Source: Bin127 sp965203505 (GTDB lineage Bacteria > Chloroflexota > Dehalococcoidia > Lucifugimonadales > Lucifugimonadaceae). From it: a stretch of 64,000 nt of DNA. Positions 25,161 through 34,357 of this stretch are shown here, in pieces (position 1 is the stretch's first letter; the number at the start of each line of letters is the position of its first letter). The notes under the pieces are model-generated. The model worked only from the letters and a program-made list of their open reading frames with translations, was not told where the DNA came from and ran no database searches. Both the position numbers and the translations under genes were made by a program. The stretch is taken from contig OZ241880.1 in the NCBI GenBank assembly GCA_965203505.1, positions 2,666,001-2,730,000 on the forward strand. The letters are read 5' to 3'.

Positions 25161-25328
25161 TCAGCGCCGTTGTTCTCGGTACTCGCTGCGACGGCGACAC
25201 ACGGGGCAGTATTTTTTCAGCGTGATTCTGTCGGGCGTGTTGCGGCGGTTTTTCTCTGTATGATACGTGTGGGTACCGCACTCGCAGGAGAGTTGAACCA
25301 GCGTTCTGACTGCGTTTTTTCTCGCCAT
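25161..25328 (-). CDS. rpmG: 50S ribosomal protein L33
   Basis: The 55-residue protein starts at ATG 25328 (MARKNAVRTLVQLSCECGTH), preceded by AGGAGGAGTTGAA. Two Cys pairs, CEC and CPVC, show the zinc-binding (C+) form of L33. THTYHTEKNRRNTPDRITLK is the conserved core. It lies between tuf and secE, a common arrangement. Confidence 0.96.
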   Translation of the reverse strand: MARKNAVRTLVQLSCECGTHTYHTEKNRRNTPDRITLKKYCPVCRRRSEYREQRR

Positions 25329-25405
25329 TTCAACTCCTCCTGTGGTAGTCGGTTTTAGGGGGGCGGCGTGACCCTTGTGTTGGTAACTCGATGAGTAAGC
25401 GAACT

Positions 25406-25445
25406 GCCTGCGATCACCGCGATAACCATCGCGAGGATCACAGGC
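25406..25445 (-). other. Hairpin between tuf and rpmG
   Basis: GCCTGTGATC and GATCGCAGGC pair with one mismatch around an inner CGCGAT/ATCGCG stem. No U-run follows, so it may be a processing or stability element rather than a terminator. Confidence 0.45.
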
Positions 25446-25463
25446 AAACCGTTTCGAACTTTG

Positions 25464-26666
25464 TTAAGCGCTAACGTCTGTGAAGACGCCGGAGCCGACG
25501 GTTCGTCCACCTTCGCGGATAGCAAACCGGAGGTTCTCTTCGAGCGCGACCGGGTAGATGAGCTCGATCGCCATCTCGGTGTTGTCTCCGGGCATGACCA
25601 TTTCGATGCCGTCGGGCAACTGGATTTCGCCAGTGACGTCGGTGGTTCGAATGTAGAACTGCGGCTTGTAGCCAGAGAAGAATGGGGTTCTTCGTCCGCC
25701 TTCTTCGGCGGTCAAGACGTAGACCTGGGCTTTGCCTTTGGTGTACGGGGTGATCGTGCCAGGTTTGGCGAGCACGGCACCGCGCGAGACCTCGTCGCGG
25801 TCGATACCTCTGAGGAGGCAACCGACGGCATCGCCGGTGATGCCTTCATTGAGGGTCTTCTGGAACATCTCCACGCCGGTTACGACGGTGGATTGGGTCT
25901 TTCCAAAGCCGACGATTTCGACGGTTTCGCCAGTTTCCACCTTGCCGCGTTCGATTCGTCCGGTGACTACGGTGCCACGGCCCTTGATGCCGAAGACGTC
26001 CTCGATGGGCATGATGAAGGGAAGGTCTACGGGCCGATCCGGGATCGGGATGTAGTCGTCGACGGCTTCCATGAGCTCGTAGATCTGCTGGACCCATCGA
26101 TTGCCGGCGTCTTCAGAGTTATCGAGTGCTTCGAGAGCGCTGACTTGGACAACCGGGATGTCGTCACCCGGGAAGTCGTAGGACGAGAGCAACTCACGGA
26201 CTTCGAGTTCGACGAGTTCGAGTAGTTCGTCGTCGTCCATCATGTCGCATTTGTTGAGTGCGACGACGAGTGCGGGAACGTTCACCTGTCGTGCGAGCAG
26301 GATGTGTTCACGAGTTTGCGGCATGGGACCGTCGGCGGCTGAAACCACCAAGATGGCACCGTCCATCTGAGCGGCGCCGGTGATCATGTTTTTGATGTAG
26401 TCCGCGTGTCCGGGGCAGTCAACGTGAGCGTAGTGCCGATTGACGGTCTCGTACTCGGTATGGGTAGTAGCGATGGTCACACCGCGTTCCCGCTCTTCGG
26501 GAGCGTTGTCGATGTCATCGAATGCCTTGGCCGTCACGTTAAGTTCTGGGTTGTTGGCCAGAACTTGTGTGATCGCAGCGGTCAAGGTAGTCTTGCCGTG
26601 GTCGACGTGTCCGATCGTGCCGACGTTAACGTGCGGCTTGGTCCTGTCAAAGACTTGCTTCGCCAT
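25464..26666 (-). CDS. tuf: Elongation factor Tu
   Basis: The 400-residue GTPase has GHVDHGKTT (P-loop), the switch I region ERERGVTIATTHTEYE, DCPGHADYIKNMITGAAQMD, NKCDMMDDDE and SALEALDN as G motifs, then domains II and III (GRGTVVTGRIERG, FFSGYKPQFYIRTTDVTG). It delivers aminoacyl-tRNA to the ribosome. Three tRNA genes precede it on the same strand. Length is normal. Confidence 0.99.
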   Translation of the reverse strand: MAKQVFDRTKPHVNVGTIGHVDHGKTTLTAAITQVLANNPELNVTAKAFDDIDNAPEERERGVTIATTHTEYETVNRHYAHVDCPGHADYIKNMITGAAQMDGAILVVSAADGPMPQTREHILLARQVNVPALVVALNKCDMMDDDELLELVELEVRELLSSYDFPGDDIPVVQVSALEALDNSEDAGNRWVQQIYELMEAVDDYIPIPDRPVDLPFIMPIEDVFGIKGRGTVVTGRIERGKVETGETVEIVGFGKTQSTVVTGVEMFQKTLNEGITGDAVGCLLRGIDRDEVSRGAVLAKPGTITPYTKGKAQVYVLTAEEGGRRTPFFSGYKPQFYIRTTDVTGEIQLPDGIEMVMPGDNTEMAIELIYPVALEENLRFAIREGGRTVGSGVFTDVSA

Positions 26667-26769
26667 TTTCCTCTTCGCCTGCCCTTTCCTAAAGGGTCCT
26701 GTGTTGTAACAATTTTCGCCGATTACCGGCTTTGCAGGATTGTCTCGATCGTGGATCCAGCATTTGTGG

Positions 26770-26842
<73 letters not shown>

Positions 26843-26882
26843 CGGCGCTTTCGGCTCGAATTTGGTCCCTGCTCCTGTCTGG

Positions 26883-26965
26883 TGCAGGGAGTAGGATTCG
26901 AACCTACGAAGCACAAGGCGGCAGATTTACAGTCTGCTGGGTTTGACCGCTCCCCAATCCCTGCA
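26883..26965 (-). tRNA. tRNA-Tyr(GTA)
   Basis: A class II tRNA with a long variable arm: acceptor TGCAGGG/CCCTGCA, anticodon loop CTGTAAA giving GTA, T-arm GGTTCGAATCC. It lies between the two tRNA-Thr genes. Confidence 0.95.
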
Positions 26966-27069
26966 CAACCCTCCATCTTAACACAATGGACATTTCGAAT
27001 TAATCTCGTTACGACATTCGTAACGTCGCGAAGTGCGAAGATCAAGCTTAGACGAGGGATGGAATTTGG

Positions 27070-27143
27070 AGCCCCAGGGGGGATTCGAACCCGCCAACCT
27101 GCCAATTACAAATCGGCTGCGCTGCCATTGCGCCACTGGGGCT
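27070..27143 (-). tRNA. tRNA-Thr(TGT)
   Basis: Acceptor AGCCCCA/TGGGGCT, anticodon stem GCCGA/TTGGC with loop TTTGTAA giving TGT, T-arm GGTTCGAATCC. It is first in the Thr-Tyr-Thr-tuf order, which resembles the Thr-Tyr-Gly-Thr-tufB cluster of other bacteria without the Gly tRNA. Confidence 0.95.
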
Positions 27144-27228
27144 TTGGTTTGTAGGGGCCGGAGTTGACCTTATCTTCGATGTTAATTCGGTTGAGACGTG
27201 TGTTCAATGTGACCGATTCTTTAAGTAG

Positions 27229-27843
27229 TCAAGTACGGTATGCGCGATGATCTAGTCCGCAACGTTCGTAGAATTTTCGCAGCTGCCGATAGCTTCGAAT
27301 TTCGTAAACATCGGCACTAAATTGCTGGTCATTCAATTCTTCAGCAACATGGGTTTGCGATTTCTGGGCATCAAACGCGTTGTACCAGATCACTGAATCG
27401 GGCGACAGCGCGGATCGAATGGACTCGTAGTTGTCGCCACATATCTGGGTTCGTTTAAGGGCGTTTGAGAGGGTTCGTTTGGCGACGCGTAGTGTGGTGC
27501 TCCAGCGGGGGAGATTCAGCCAGATAACGGTGTCTGCTAGAGGTAACACGTGAGGTCTGATTCTTCTGTAGTTGCCGTCAACGATCCATCCATTATCGGC
27601 TTCGGACAAACGCTGTTTGACGATTTGGAGCATTTCGTCGTGGTCGCGTTCCACCCAGTTCGGTAGCCAGAATATGGCGTCTAGTTCTATGACGGGCAGT
27701 CCGGTGCTATCGCCTAGTGCGCGGCTGAGTGATGTCTTGCCGCCACGACCATAGATGCAAATCCGGCGGCCTAGCTTGACTGCATCGGGTTCAAGTAGGG
27801 ACGTTAAAGGGGGATTTGGTCCGCGTTCAGATTTGATGGTCAA
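27229..27843 (-). CDS. P-loop kinase-like protein (FlaR/DNA topology modulation family)
   Basis: The 204-residue protein has a shortened P-loop, RICIYGRGGKTSLSRALG, followed by LPVIELDAIFWLPNWVERDH and GWIVDGNYRRIRPHVLPLAD, TVIWLNLPRW. This pattern is typical of small adenylate-kinase-like proteins annotated as FlaR or topology modulation proteins, whose real substrate is unknown. About 25 residues precede the P-loop, so a later start is possible. It lies four bases after larC on the same strand. Confidence 0.75.
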   Translation of the reverse strand: MTIKSERGPNPPLTSLLEPDAVKLGRRICIYGRGGKTSLSRALGDSTGLPVIELDAIFWLPNWVERDHDEMLQIVKQRLSEADNGWIVDGNYRRIRPHVLPLADTVIWLNLPRWSTTLRVAKRTLSNALKRTQICGDNYESIRSALSPDSVIWYNAFDAQKSQTHVAEELNDQQFSADVYEIRSYRQLRKFYERCGLDHRAYRT

Positions 27844-27847
27844 ACGT

Positions 27848-29083
27848 CTATTCCAAATCTTCGATCAATTGAGAAGCGGCGGTTTTCGCGGCTTCAAACA
27901 CTCTTCCCAATGGGACGCCTTGTTCCGTGGCGATCTTGGCACAATCATCGTATTCGGGCGCGATGCGGGTGACTACACCGTCGATGAGCCTCGTTTTGAC
28001 GCGGATCGGTCCGTAGGGTGTTTTGACTTCGATGGTTTCTCTTTGTGCGACCAAACGGTCCAACTGGCGGACGCGCACACCTAGGGTCGTAGTGTGGGTG
28101 AAGAATCCGCGCGAGATTTGGTCGAGATGTTGTCTTCGGCAGATCGCTGACAGCATGGATCCTGGTCTCGACTTCTTCATTTGGATCGGTGTAATCCAGA
28201 CGTCTAGCGCGCCAAGATCGAAGAGAGTTTGAGTAGCGAAGCCCAACTCCTCGCCCGTCATGTCGTCTAAGTTGGTCTCGATCAGAACGGTGTCAGTTTG
28301 CAGTTCGGCACCAATCGATTCGGCGGTTTCAGCCAGATCGTGATCTTGGTTCATCGCTTCGCCAAGCCACAGACCGACCACATTGGGTGGTGTGTCGGAA
28401 TCTCGCGTGCCTGCACCATAGCCAACTGATTCGATTTGCATTGTGGCGGGTTTGAAGGTGGCTAATGTCGCGACGATAGCGGCACCGGTCGGGGTGATGC
28501 TCTCTCCGATTGGAGGATTCATTCCTGAAACGCGAACCGGAATCTTAGATTCTTGGACTATCGCCATGGTCGCAGGCGCGAATGACGCGCCTTTTCCGTG
28601 GCTGCTCTCCGACATTCCGGTGGACGCTGGAAATGGCGATGCGTGGAGAGTGTCAACGTCAAGCATCCGGAGTCCGACTACGGCACCTGCGATGTCGATC
28701 AGGGTGTCTATTGTTCCAAGTTCGTGGAGGTGAGTGGTTCCTGCGGATTCACCATGTGATTCTGCTTCTGCGCTCTTCAAACACTCGAAGATTGCACGAA
28801 TTTTCTCGTTGTCTGCATCGCTTAGTTGGCTGCTACGGATACAGTCGTCGAAATCGTGCCATCCCATGCGTTGGTCGCCGCCGTCGTCCGTTGGGAATTC
28901 GACGTGGGTAGCTTTGATGGAACCGCGGGAGGTTTCGTTCAGCTGGATTTGGAAGCCCTCAGGAACGATTTTCCTCAGCTCTCGGTGAAACTGGCCTAAC
29001 GGCAATCCCGCATCGAGCATCGCTGCGATGAGCATGTCGCCGCTTATACCGCCGATGATGTCGAGGTATGCGATGCGTTTCAT
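27848..29083 (-). CDS. larC: Nickel pincer cofactor biosynthesis protein LarC
   Basis: The 411-residue protein matches LarC (DUF111): MKRIAYLDIIGGISGDMLIA, HLHELGTIDTLIDIAGA, TPTGAAIVATLA and VLIETNLDDMTGEELGFATQ. LarC inserts nickel, using CTP, into the dithiodicarboxylated nicotinate precursor to complete the pincer cofactor of lactate racemase-type enzymes. It is one uninterrupted frame, unlike the frameshifted LarC1/LarC2 of Lactiplantibacillus. LarE follows nearby upstream; LarB and LarA are not in the window. Confidence 0.93.
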   Translation of the reverse strand: MKRIAYLDIIGGISGDMLIAAMLDAGLPLGQFHRELRKIVPEGFQIQLNETSRGSIKATHVEFPTDDGGDQRMGWHDFDDCIRSSQLSDADNEKIRAIFECLKSAEAESHGESAGTTHLHELGTIDTLIDIAGAVVGLRMLDVDTLHASPFPASTGMSESSHGKGASFAPATMAIVQESKIPVRVSGMNPPIGESITPTGAAIVATLATFKPATMQIESVGYGAGTRDSDTPPNVVGLWLGEAMNQDHDLAETAESIGAELQTDTVLIETNLDDMTGEELGFATQTLFDLGALDVWITPIQMKKSRPGSMLSAICRRQHLDQISRGFFTHTTTLGVRVRQLDRLVAQRETIEVKTPYGPIRVKTRLIDGVVTRIAPEYDDCAKIATEQGVPLGRVFEAAKTAASQLIEDLE

Positions 29084-29208
29084 GAGACGATCCGAACTAC
29101 GAGTGCGACGTGGTTCAGTGGTTTCGATACGACGCTAATGGGTATTGCCGGGGCCGCACGCCGATAAATTCAGCGGCCTGACCATATACCCGGACTTGGC
29201 ACGGCCGT

Positions 29209-30030
29209 TTACCGTATCGATTTTAGCGCGTCGTTGAGATTGCCAGATCGGAGTCCGTTCGGGTCGAGTTCCACCTGACGGTAACCGGCGGCGAGAATTC
29301 CTTCGGTCGCTTTTTCGCGCATGTGATCTTGGGAATAATCCGCCATCATGTCTAGCGGAATTTCTACACGTGCGGTTTCGCCGTAGTGGCGTACGCGGCA
29401 ATCGGTGAAGCCAAGGTCGCGTAGGTGCTTTTCGGCCTTGGAGATCATCGCCAGAGCCTCGACCGTCACGTGCGTCCCGTAAGGAATTCGAGATGAAAGG
29501 CAGGGCTGCGCGGGTTTATCCCAGTTAGGCAGACCGGCTTCTAGTGCCAGCGCGCGGACGTCGTCCTTGCCCAGATCAGCTTCCAGCAGCGGTGAACGGA
29601 TGGCGTATTTGTTGGCGGCTTTCATGCCCGGTCTGTAATCGCCGAGGTCATCACGATTTGCGCCGTTTGCGATGACGTTGAAATCGGCATCCGCGGCTAG
29701 GCGTTTCAGTTGTTCGTACAGCTCGGTCTTGCAAAAGAAGCAACGGGCACCGTCGTTTCTCATGTAACGCTGATCGGCCATCTCGTTCGTCGAGATAGTG
29801 CGGTGGTTCCAACCGCGCTGTTCGGCTAGAGATCGTGCGCTCTCGAGTTCGTATTCGGCGAGGCTGGGGGAGATGGCAGTGATGATCAGAGAGTTGGCCG
29901 GTCCAAGGGTGTCGTGGACGAAGTGGCTGACCAACGCGGAGTCGACGCCGCCAGAATATGCGACGATTGCCGAATCGAACGATGCGATGATTTCTCGCAG
30001 ACGGTTAGATTTTTGGTGGATGTTGTTCAT
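29209..30030 (-). CDS. larE: ATP-dependent sulfur transferase LarE
   Basis: The 273-residue protein starts at ATG 30030 (MNNIHQKSNRLREIIASFDS). The PP-loop SGGVDSALVSHFV binds ATP, RCFFCKTELYEQLK follows, and PAQPCLSSRIPYGTHVT holds the Cys corresponding to the sacrificial Cys176 region of characterised LarE. LarE donates sulfur to build the pincer cofactor. An upstream in-frame ATG at 30177 would overlap the clpC 3' end and its terminator, so it is rejected. Confidence 0.92.
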   Translation of the reverse strand: MNNIHQKSNRLREIIASFDSAIVAYSGGVDSALVSHFVHDTLGPANSLIITAISPSLAEYELESARSLAEQRGWNHRTISTNEMADQRYMRNDGARCFFCKTELYEQLKRLAADADFNVIANGANRDDLGDYRPGMKAANKYAIRSPLLEADLGKDDVRALALEAGLPNWDKPAQPCLSSRIPYGTHVTVEALAMISKAEKHLRDLGFTDCRVRHYGETARVEIPLDMMADYSQDHMREKATEGILAAGYRQVELDPNGLRSGNLNDALKSIR

Positions 30031-30059
30031 AACGGTCGATTTGGTGCCAACGTAGCTAT

Positions 30060-30095
30060 GAAAAAGGGGATTCGCGGTTCGCGAATCCCCTTTAA
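30060..30095 (-). terminator. Intrinsic terminator after clpC
   Basis: On the minus strand AAAGGGGATTCGCG pairs with CGCGAATCCCCTTT (14 bases) and runs into TTTTT. It lies 21 bases past the clpC stop and just before larE. Confidence 0.92.
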
Positions 30096-30115
30096 CTGGA
30101 GGTTTGGCGGTCGCA

Positions 30116-32683
30116 TCACCCCGTCGACAGAGCGACAGGTTCGTCACCGACTTCGGCAGCCGATGCGGATTCTTCAAGAATCCGTCGGTGCTCTAGATCG
30201 GCCCTGATCACGATGGATCGAGTCTCATCGTCTTCAGGCTCGGTCACGTCGATCTGAACGATGTCGCCTTCGAAAATCTCTTTGGTCAGGTACATCTCAG
30301 ATATGACGTCTTCGACTTCATCCTGGATCTTGCGACGCAATGGTCGGGCGCCCATCTTGGGATCGAAACCAACGTCGGCAAGGTATTCCTTGGCGGCGTC
30401 GGAGATTCGCAACTCCATCTCGTGTTCCACGGCGCGTTCCCGTACCTCGCTCATCATCAGATCGACGATGTTGAGCACATCAATTCGGGTAAGTGCTCGG
30501 AACACGACTACGCCGTCGATGCGGTTAAGGAACTCGGGCCTAAACCCGTTACGCGGGTTTTTGAGCTCTTCGAGAACACGATCCTTCATGCGTAGGTAGT
30601 CGTCTTCGGAGGTGCCGTCTGAGGTTTCGCCGGTACCGAATCCGAGTTTCGACCCGGTTGAGATCAAGTTGGAACCCAAGTTCGACGTCATCACGATGAT
30701 GGTGTTTTTGAAGTCGATCTTGCGGCCCTGTCCGTCGGTCAGGTGACCATCTTCGAAGACCTGCAAAAGGGCATTGAAGACGTCTGGGTGAGCTTTTTCG
30801 ATCTCGTCCAAGAGGATCACGCTGTACGGGTGCTTGCGGACCTCTTCGGTCAGTTGACCGCCGTCGCCGTAACCGACGTAGCCTGGCGGCGATCCGATCA
30901 GGCGCGAGACAGTGTGCTTCTCCATGTATTCGGACATGTCGAGGCGGATCATGAGTCGTTCGTCACCGAAGAGGTATTCGGCGAGTTGCTTCACGAGGTG
31001 GGTCTTGCCTACACCGGTGGGACCTAGGAACAGGAACGCACCGATGGGACGCTTCGGGTCTTTGAATCCGGCTCGGGCTCGTCGTACGGCTTTTGACACG
31101 ATCTCGATCGGTTCGCGTTGACCGAGGACGCGCTGGTGGAGTTCAGATTCCATGTTTCGCAGCCGCTCAACTTCGACGACGTCGAGTCGCGTAACCGGGA
31201 TGCTGGTCCACATCGAAACTACTTCGGTCACGTCGTCTGCGGACACTTCGGTCTTGATGTTGGCTTTGTTAGCTTCGGCGTACTTTTTCTCAACCCGCGC
31301 GATCAACGCCTTTTGGTTGGTCTCACGCTCGAACAGGTCAGAAGCGGAGTCGTAGTCCTGCCGGGTTACTGCCTCGTTCTTTTGTCGAAGTATGTCGTTG
31401 AGTTCACGTATTGCATCGCGAACTTCGGGTGGCGGCATGGTGTTTTTGACGCGGACGCGTGAAACGGCTTCGTCAACAAGATCGATCGCCTTGTCAGGCA
31501 GGTGACGGTCGACGATGTACCGATCGGCAAGTTGGGCAGCGATCTCGATCGCCTCGTCGGCGATGGAGAGCTTGTGGTGATCCTCGTACTGCTTCTTGAC
31601 GCCTTGGAGGATTTTCACAGTCTCCTCAACATCCGGCGGTTCGACTTTGACCGGCCTGAAACGGCGCTCGAGGGCCGCGTCGCGTTCGATGTGCTTGCGG
31701 TAGTCGTCGTGCGTCGTGGCACCGACGACTTGCAGTTCGCCACGCACCAACGCTGGCTTCAGTATGTTCGCGGCATCTACCGCGCCTTCGGCAGCACCGG
31801 CACCGACGAGCGTGTGGATCTCCTCGATGAACAGAATGCACTCGCGGTTGGTTTTCAGCTCGGTGATGATCTTTGTCATCCGCTCTTCGAATTCGCCGCG
31901 GTATTTGGTGCCGGCGATTAGCGAACCCATGTCGAGCGCCACAACGCGGCGCCCTTTGAGCATGTCAGGCACTGCGCCGTCAACGATTGTTGTCGCCAGC
32001 TTTTCGACGATAGCGGTTTTGCCAACGCCGGGGTCACCGACCAGCACCGGGTTGTTCTTGGTCCGTCGGCTCAGGATCTGGATAACTCTTTCGAGTTCGG
32101 TATCACGTCCGATGACGGGGTCGAGTTTGCCGTCGGAGGCAAGCTCAGTGAGATCGACGCCCATGCTGTCAAGCATTGGGGTACGTTTCTTTTTGTCGTC
32201 TGCGGAGCCTTTGCGTCGGCCGCGTTTGGAGCCGGATTCGAGTTTCTGGGTTTCGTCTCGAACGCGATCGAGGGTGATCTCGTTAGTGTTAAGTAGCTCT
32301 GCGGCTGCGCCTTCGCCATCGCGCAGGAGCCCAATGAGCAAGTGTTCGGTTCCGACTCTGCTGAGTTCGCTGAGTCGGGCTTCATCGACGGCGAGCCTTA
32401 TGGCTTTTTTGGCTCGTGGTCCGAGGCTAGGCGGGCGATCGGCCGGAGTTGCTTCCCGGTTGATGGAAAACTCCAATGCAGTGCGCATCTCGCGCACATC
32501 TACCTTGAGGTTTGTGAAAACTTGCGCAACAATACCCTCTTTCTCGCTGAGAAGTGCGAGCAGGAGGTGTTCAGCGGTAATGTAACGCTGGTTGAAGCGT
32601 TTGGCCTCCTCCTGTGCCGTCTCGAACACGCGTCGCGCGGGAGCCGAGAACATGTTGAACCCACGTTCACTGCTGTCGGGCAT
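30116..32683 (-). CDS. clpC: ATP-dependent Clp protease ATP-binding subunit ClpC
   Basis: The 855-residue AAA+ unfoldase has an N-domain with two Clp repeats (ARRVFETAQEEAKRFNQRYI onward), D1 Walker A GDPGVGKTAI, a UVR-type coiled segment (EAVTRQDYDSASDLFERETN), D2 Walker A GPTGVGKTHL and an LGF-type ClpP-docking loop (GSKLGFGTG). It feeds substrates to ClpP. The start ATG 32683 has AAGGGAG upstream. It follows rpsA by about 55 bases. No mcsA/mcsB/ctsR genes are adjacent. Confidence 0.95.
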   Translation of the reverse strand: MPDSSERGFNMFSAPARRVFETAQEEAKRFNQRYITAEHLLLALLSEKEGIVAQVFTNLKVDVREMRTALEFSINREATPADRPPSLGPRAKKAIRLAVDEARLSELSRVGTEHLLIGLLRDGEGAAAELLNTNEITLDRVRDETQKLESGSKRGRRKGSADDKKKRTPMLDSMGVDLTELASDGKLDPVIGRDTELERVIQILSRRTKNNPVLVGDPGVGKTAIVEKLATTIVDGAVPDMLKGRRVVALDMGSLIAGTKYRGEFEERMTKIITELKTNRECILFIEEIHTLVGAGAAEGAVDAANILKPALVRGELQVVGATTHDDYRKHIERDAALERRFRPVKVEPPDVEETVKILQGVKKQYEDHHKLSIADEAIEIAAQLADRYIVDRHLPDKAIDLVDEAVSRVRVKNTMPPPEVRDAIRELNDILRQKNEAVTRQDYDSASDLFERETNQKALIARVEKKYAEANKANIKTEVSADDVTEVVSMWTSIPVTRLDVVEVERLRNMESELHQRVLGQREPIEIVSKAVRRARAGFKDPKRPIGAFLFLGPTGVGKTHLVKQLAEYLFGDERLMIRLDMSEYMEKHTVSRLIGSPPGYVGYGDGGQLTEEVRKHPYSVILLDEIEKAHPDVFNALLQVFEDGHLTDGQGRKIDFKNTIIVMTSNLGSNLISTGSKLGFGTGETSDGTSEDDYLRMKDRVLEELKNPRNGFRPEFLNRIDGVVVFRALTRIDVLNIVDLMMSEVRERAVEHEMELRISDAAKEYLADVGFDPKMGARPLRRKIQDEVEDVISEMYLTKEIFEGDIVQIDVTEPEDDETRSIVIRADLEHRRILEESASAAEVGDEPVALSTG

Positions 32684-32738
32684 TGCTGTACGCTCCCTTC
32701 AGTCAGGTCGCCACGGACGCTCAATGCGTCCGCGGATT

Positions 32739-34040
32739 TCAATCGTCGAAAAGGTCTTCGAACCCGCCGTCTGCAAAATCGGCACCGCTTTCTTCCACTC
32801 CCTCGGGCCCTTCCGCGGAGCCTTGTGATTCCTCGACCTGTTTAAGGCTAAGACCGAGTCGCCGACGTTCTGGTTCAATTCGTATCACACGGAAGTTGCG
32901 AACGTCGCCTTCTTTCACAACTTCTGAAGGACTCTTTATGTGCCTGTGGGTAAGTTCGGAGATGTGGACTAATCCTTCGATGCCCTCTCCGACCCTTGCG
33001 AAGGCTCCAAAATGCGCCAGTTTCGTGACCTTGCCTTCAACCACTTGACCAACGCTCAATTGGTTTTCGATGTTTTCCCAAGGTTCGGGCAACAGGCGCT
33101 TCATGCTCAACGCGATTTTCAGCGACTCGCGGTCGACCTTTAGTACCAAGACATCGAGGTCTTCACCGAGTTTTACAACATCGTCGGGTCGATTCACGGA
33201 CGACCAGGACATTTCCGAGATGTGTACGAGGCCGTCGGCACCGCCGAGGTCGATGAAAGCGCCAAAGCTTGATATCCCAGCGACACGTCCGCGTCGAATA
33301 TCGCCTTCCTCGAGTTCTTGGACCAACTTCATCTTGTGCATGTGGTTGATCGCCTCAAGTGCTGCTCGCTCAGAGAAGATTGCGCGGTTGCGACGCCGGT
33401 TGAGTTCAAGGATTTTGCAATCGACTTCCATGCCGATGAACCCTGGCTTCGGCGGTGCGCCGTCTCCTACGTAAAGATCGCGTGCGGGCCCAACGAGTTG
33501 GGACAGCGGTACGAATCCTTGGACGCCTTTGACTTGTATCACTGCGCCACCGCGGTTCGAACCGATGATGCGACCGCGGACGGTCTCTTCGGCTTCGCGT
33601 GCCTTCTCCAAATCGCGCCAGCCGTGTTCGCCACGCGCTCGGTCGATGGAAAGCAACGGATAGCCTTCGGGACCTTCCGGCCGAGAAACGTAAAGGATGA
33701 CCTCGTCACCGATTTTCGGCAACGCGTCTTCGCCCTCTTCTTCCGTTAGGAGCCTGGTTTCCCTTATCGGCACCCATCCCTCGGATTTCTGTTGGATGTC
33801 AACCAGAAGACCGTCGCGAGCGGAATCAAGAACAATTCCGTCGATGATGTCGCCGCGTCTCAAGCCTTCTTTGGGCAGGTATTGGAAGACGAGGTCGATT
33901 TCCTCAGGAGTTTCGACTGCTGCATCGCCATTGGCAGATTCGATCTGCGCTACGGCGCCATCTTCAACGTCGGCAGATTCGCTCGGTGCTGTCGCGACGT
34001 TTCCTTCTATCGTCGCTGTTTCCGTGTCTGTGGTTGTCAA
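32739..34040 (-). CDS. rpsA: 30S ribosomal protein S1 homologue
   Basis: The 433-residue protein has an acidic N-terminal extension (about 1-60) and four S1/OB-fold domains (about 62-130, 147-215, 230-300, 317-385). The last two carry the clearest signature, SFGAFIDLGGADGLVHISEM and HFGAFARVGEGIEGLVHISE. S1 helps bind mRNA to the 30S subunit. Four domains instead of six is common outside proteobacteria. It is upstream of clpC on the same strand. Confidence 0.92.
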   Translation of the reverse strand: MTTTDTETATIEGNVATAPSESADVEDGAVAQIESANGDAAVETPEEIDLVFQYLPKEGLRRGDIIDGIVLDSARDGLLVDIQQKSEGWVPIRETRLLTEEEGEDALPKIGDEVILYVSRPEGPEGYPLLSIDRARGEHGWRDLEKAREAEETVRGRIIGSNRGGAVIQVKGVQGFVPLSQLVGPARDLYVGDGAPPKPGFIGMEVDCKILELNRRRNRAIFSERAALEAINHMHKMKLVQELEEGDIRRGRVAGISSFGAFIDLGGADGLVHISEMSWSSVNRPDDVVKLGEDLDVLVLKVDRESLKIALSMKRLLPEPWENIENQLSVGQVVEGKVTKLAHFGAFARVGEGIEGLVHISELTHRHIKSPSEVVKEGDVRNFRVIRIEPERRRLGLSLKQVEESQGSAEGPEGVEESGADFADGGFEDLFDD

Positions 34041-34357
34041 TTAGAAATCCTTAAGGGTGTGATGGTGCAGCCCCATTGGGTTGCACGCCCTAATTATAAG
34101 CGCCTGATTTTCCTAGTTGTTTCGGATGTGTAAAGCGTACACGGATCGTTTCGAAGCAACGGACACATGAATATGTTTGTGGATTTTAGCGATTTCGGCA
34201 CGATTGCCGCTACAGATTCTTCGGATCTCCAAAGGTAGATTTACGGATTATCAGCCTGCTTGGTTGCGATATTCTTGATTCTTGAACGAATGCAACGGAA
34301 TCTTCGTTGTGGCTGCGTCAATCGAACGGCCCTGACGGAGACTGGAGAGAAACGAGC
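34041..34357. other. Divergent intergenic region between rpsA and the SDR gene
   Basis: About 317 bases lie between rpsA (minus) and the SDR gene (plus). It must hold promoters for both. I see no thiamine-pyrophosphate riboswitch signature, no small gene and no repeat copy. Confidence 0.6.

Noticed and set aside
27848..29083. Programmed frameshift in larC
   Set aside because: Unlike Lactiplantibacillus larC1/larC2, the gene is a single continuous frame of normal length.
30031..30177. Longer larE start at 30177
   Set aside because: It would overlap the clpC 3' end and read through the clpC terminator; the conserved LarE N-terminus begins at 30030.
34041..34357. TPP riboswitch upstream of thiG-thiE
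   Set aside because: No CUGAGA or ACCUGAUC-like aptamer blocks were found before the SDR gene or thiG.
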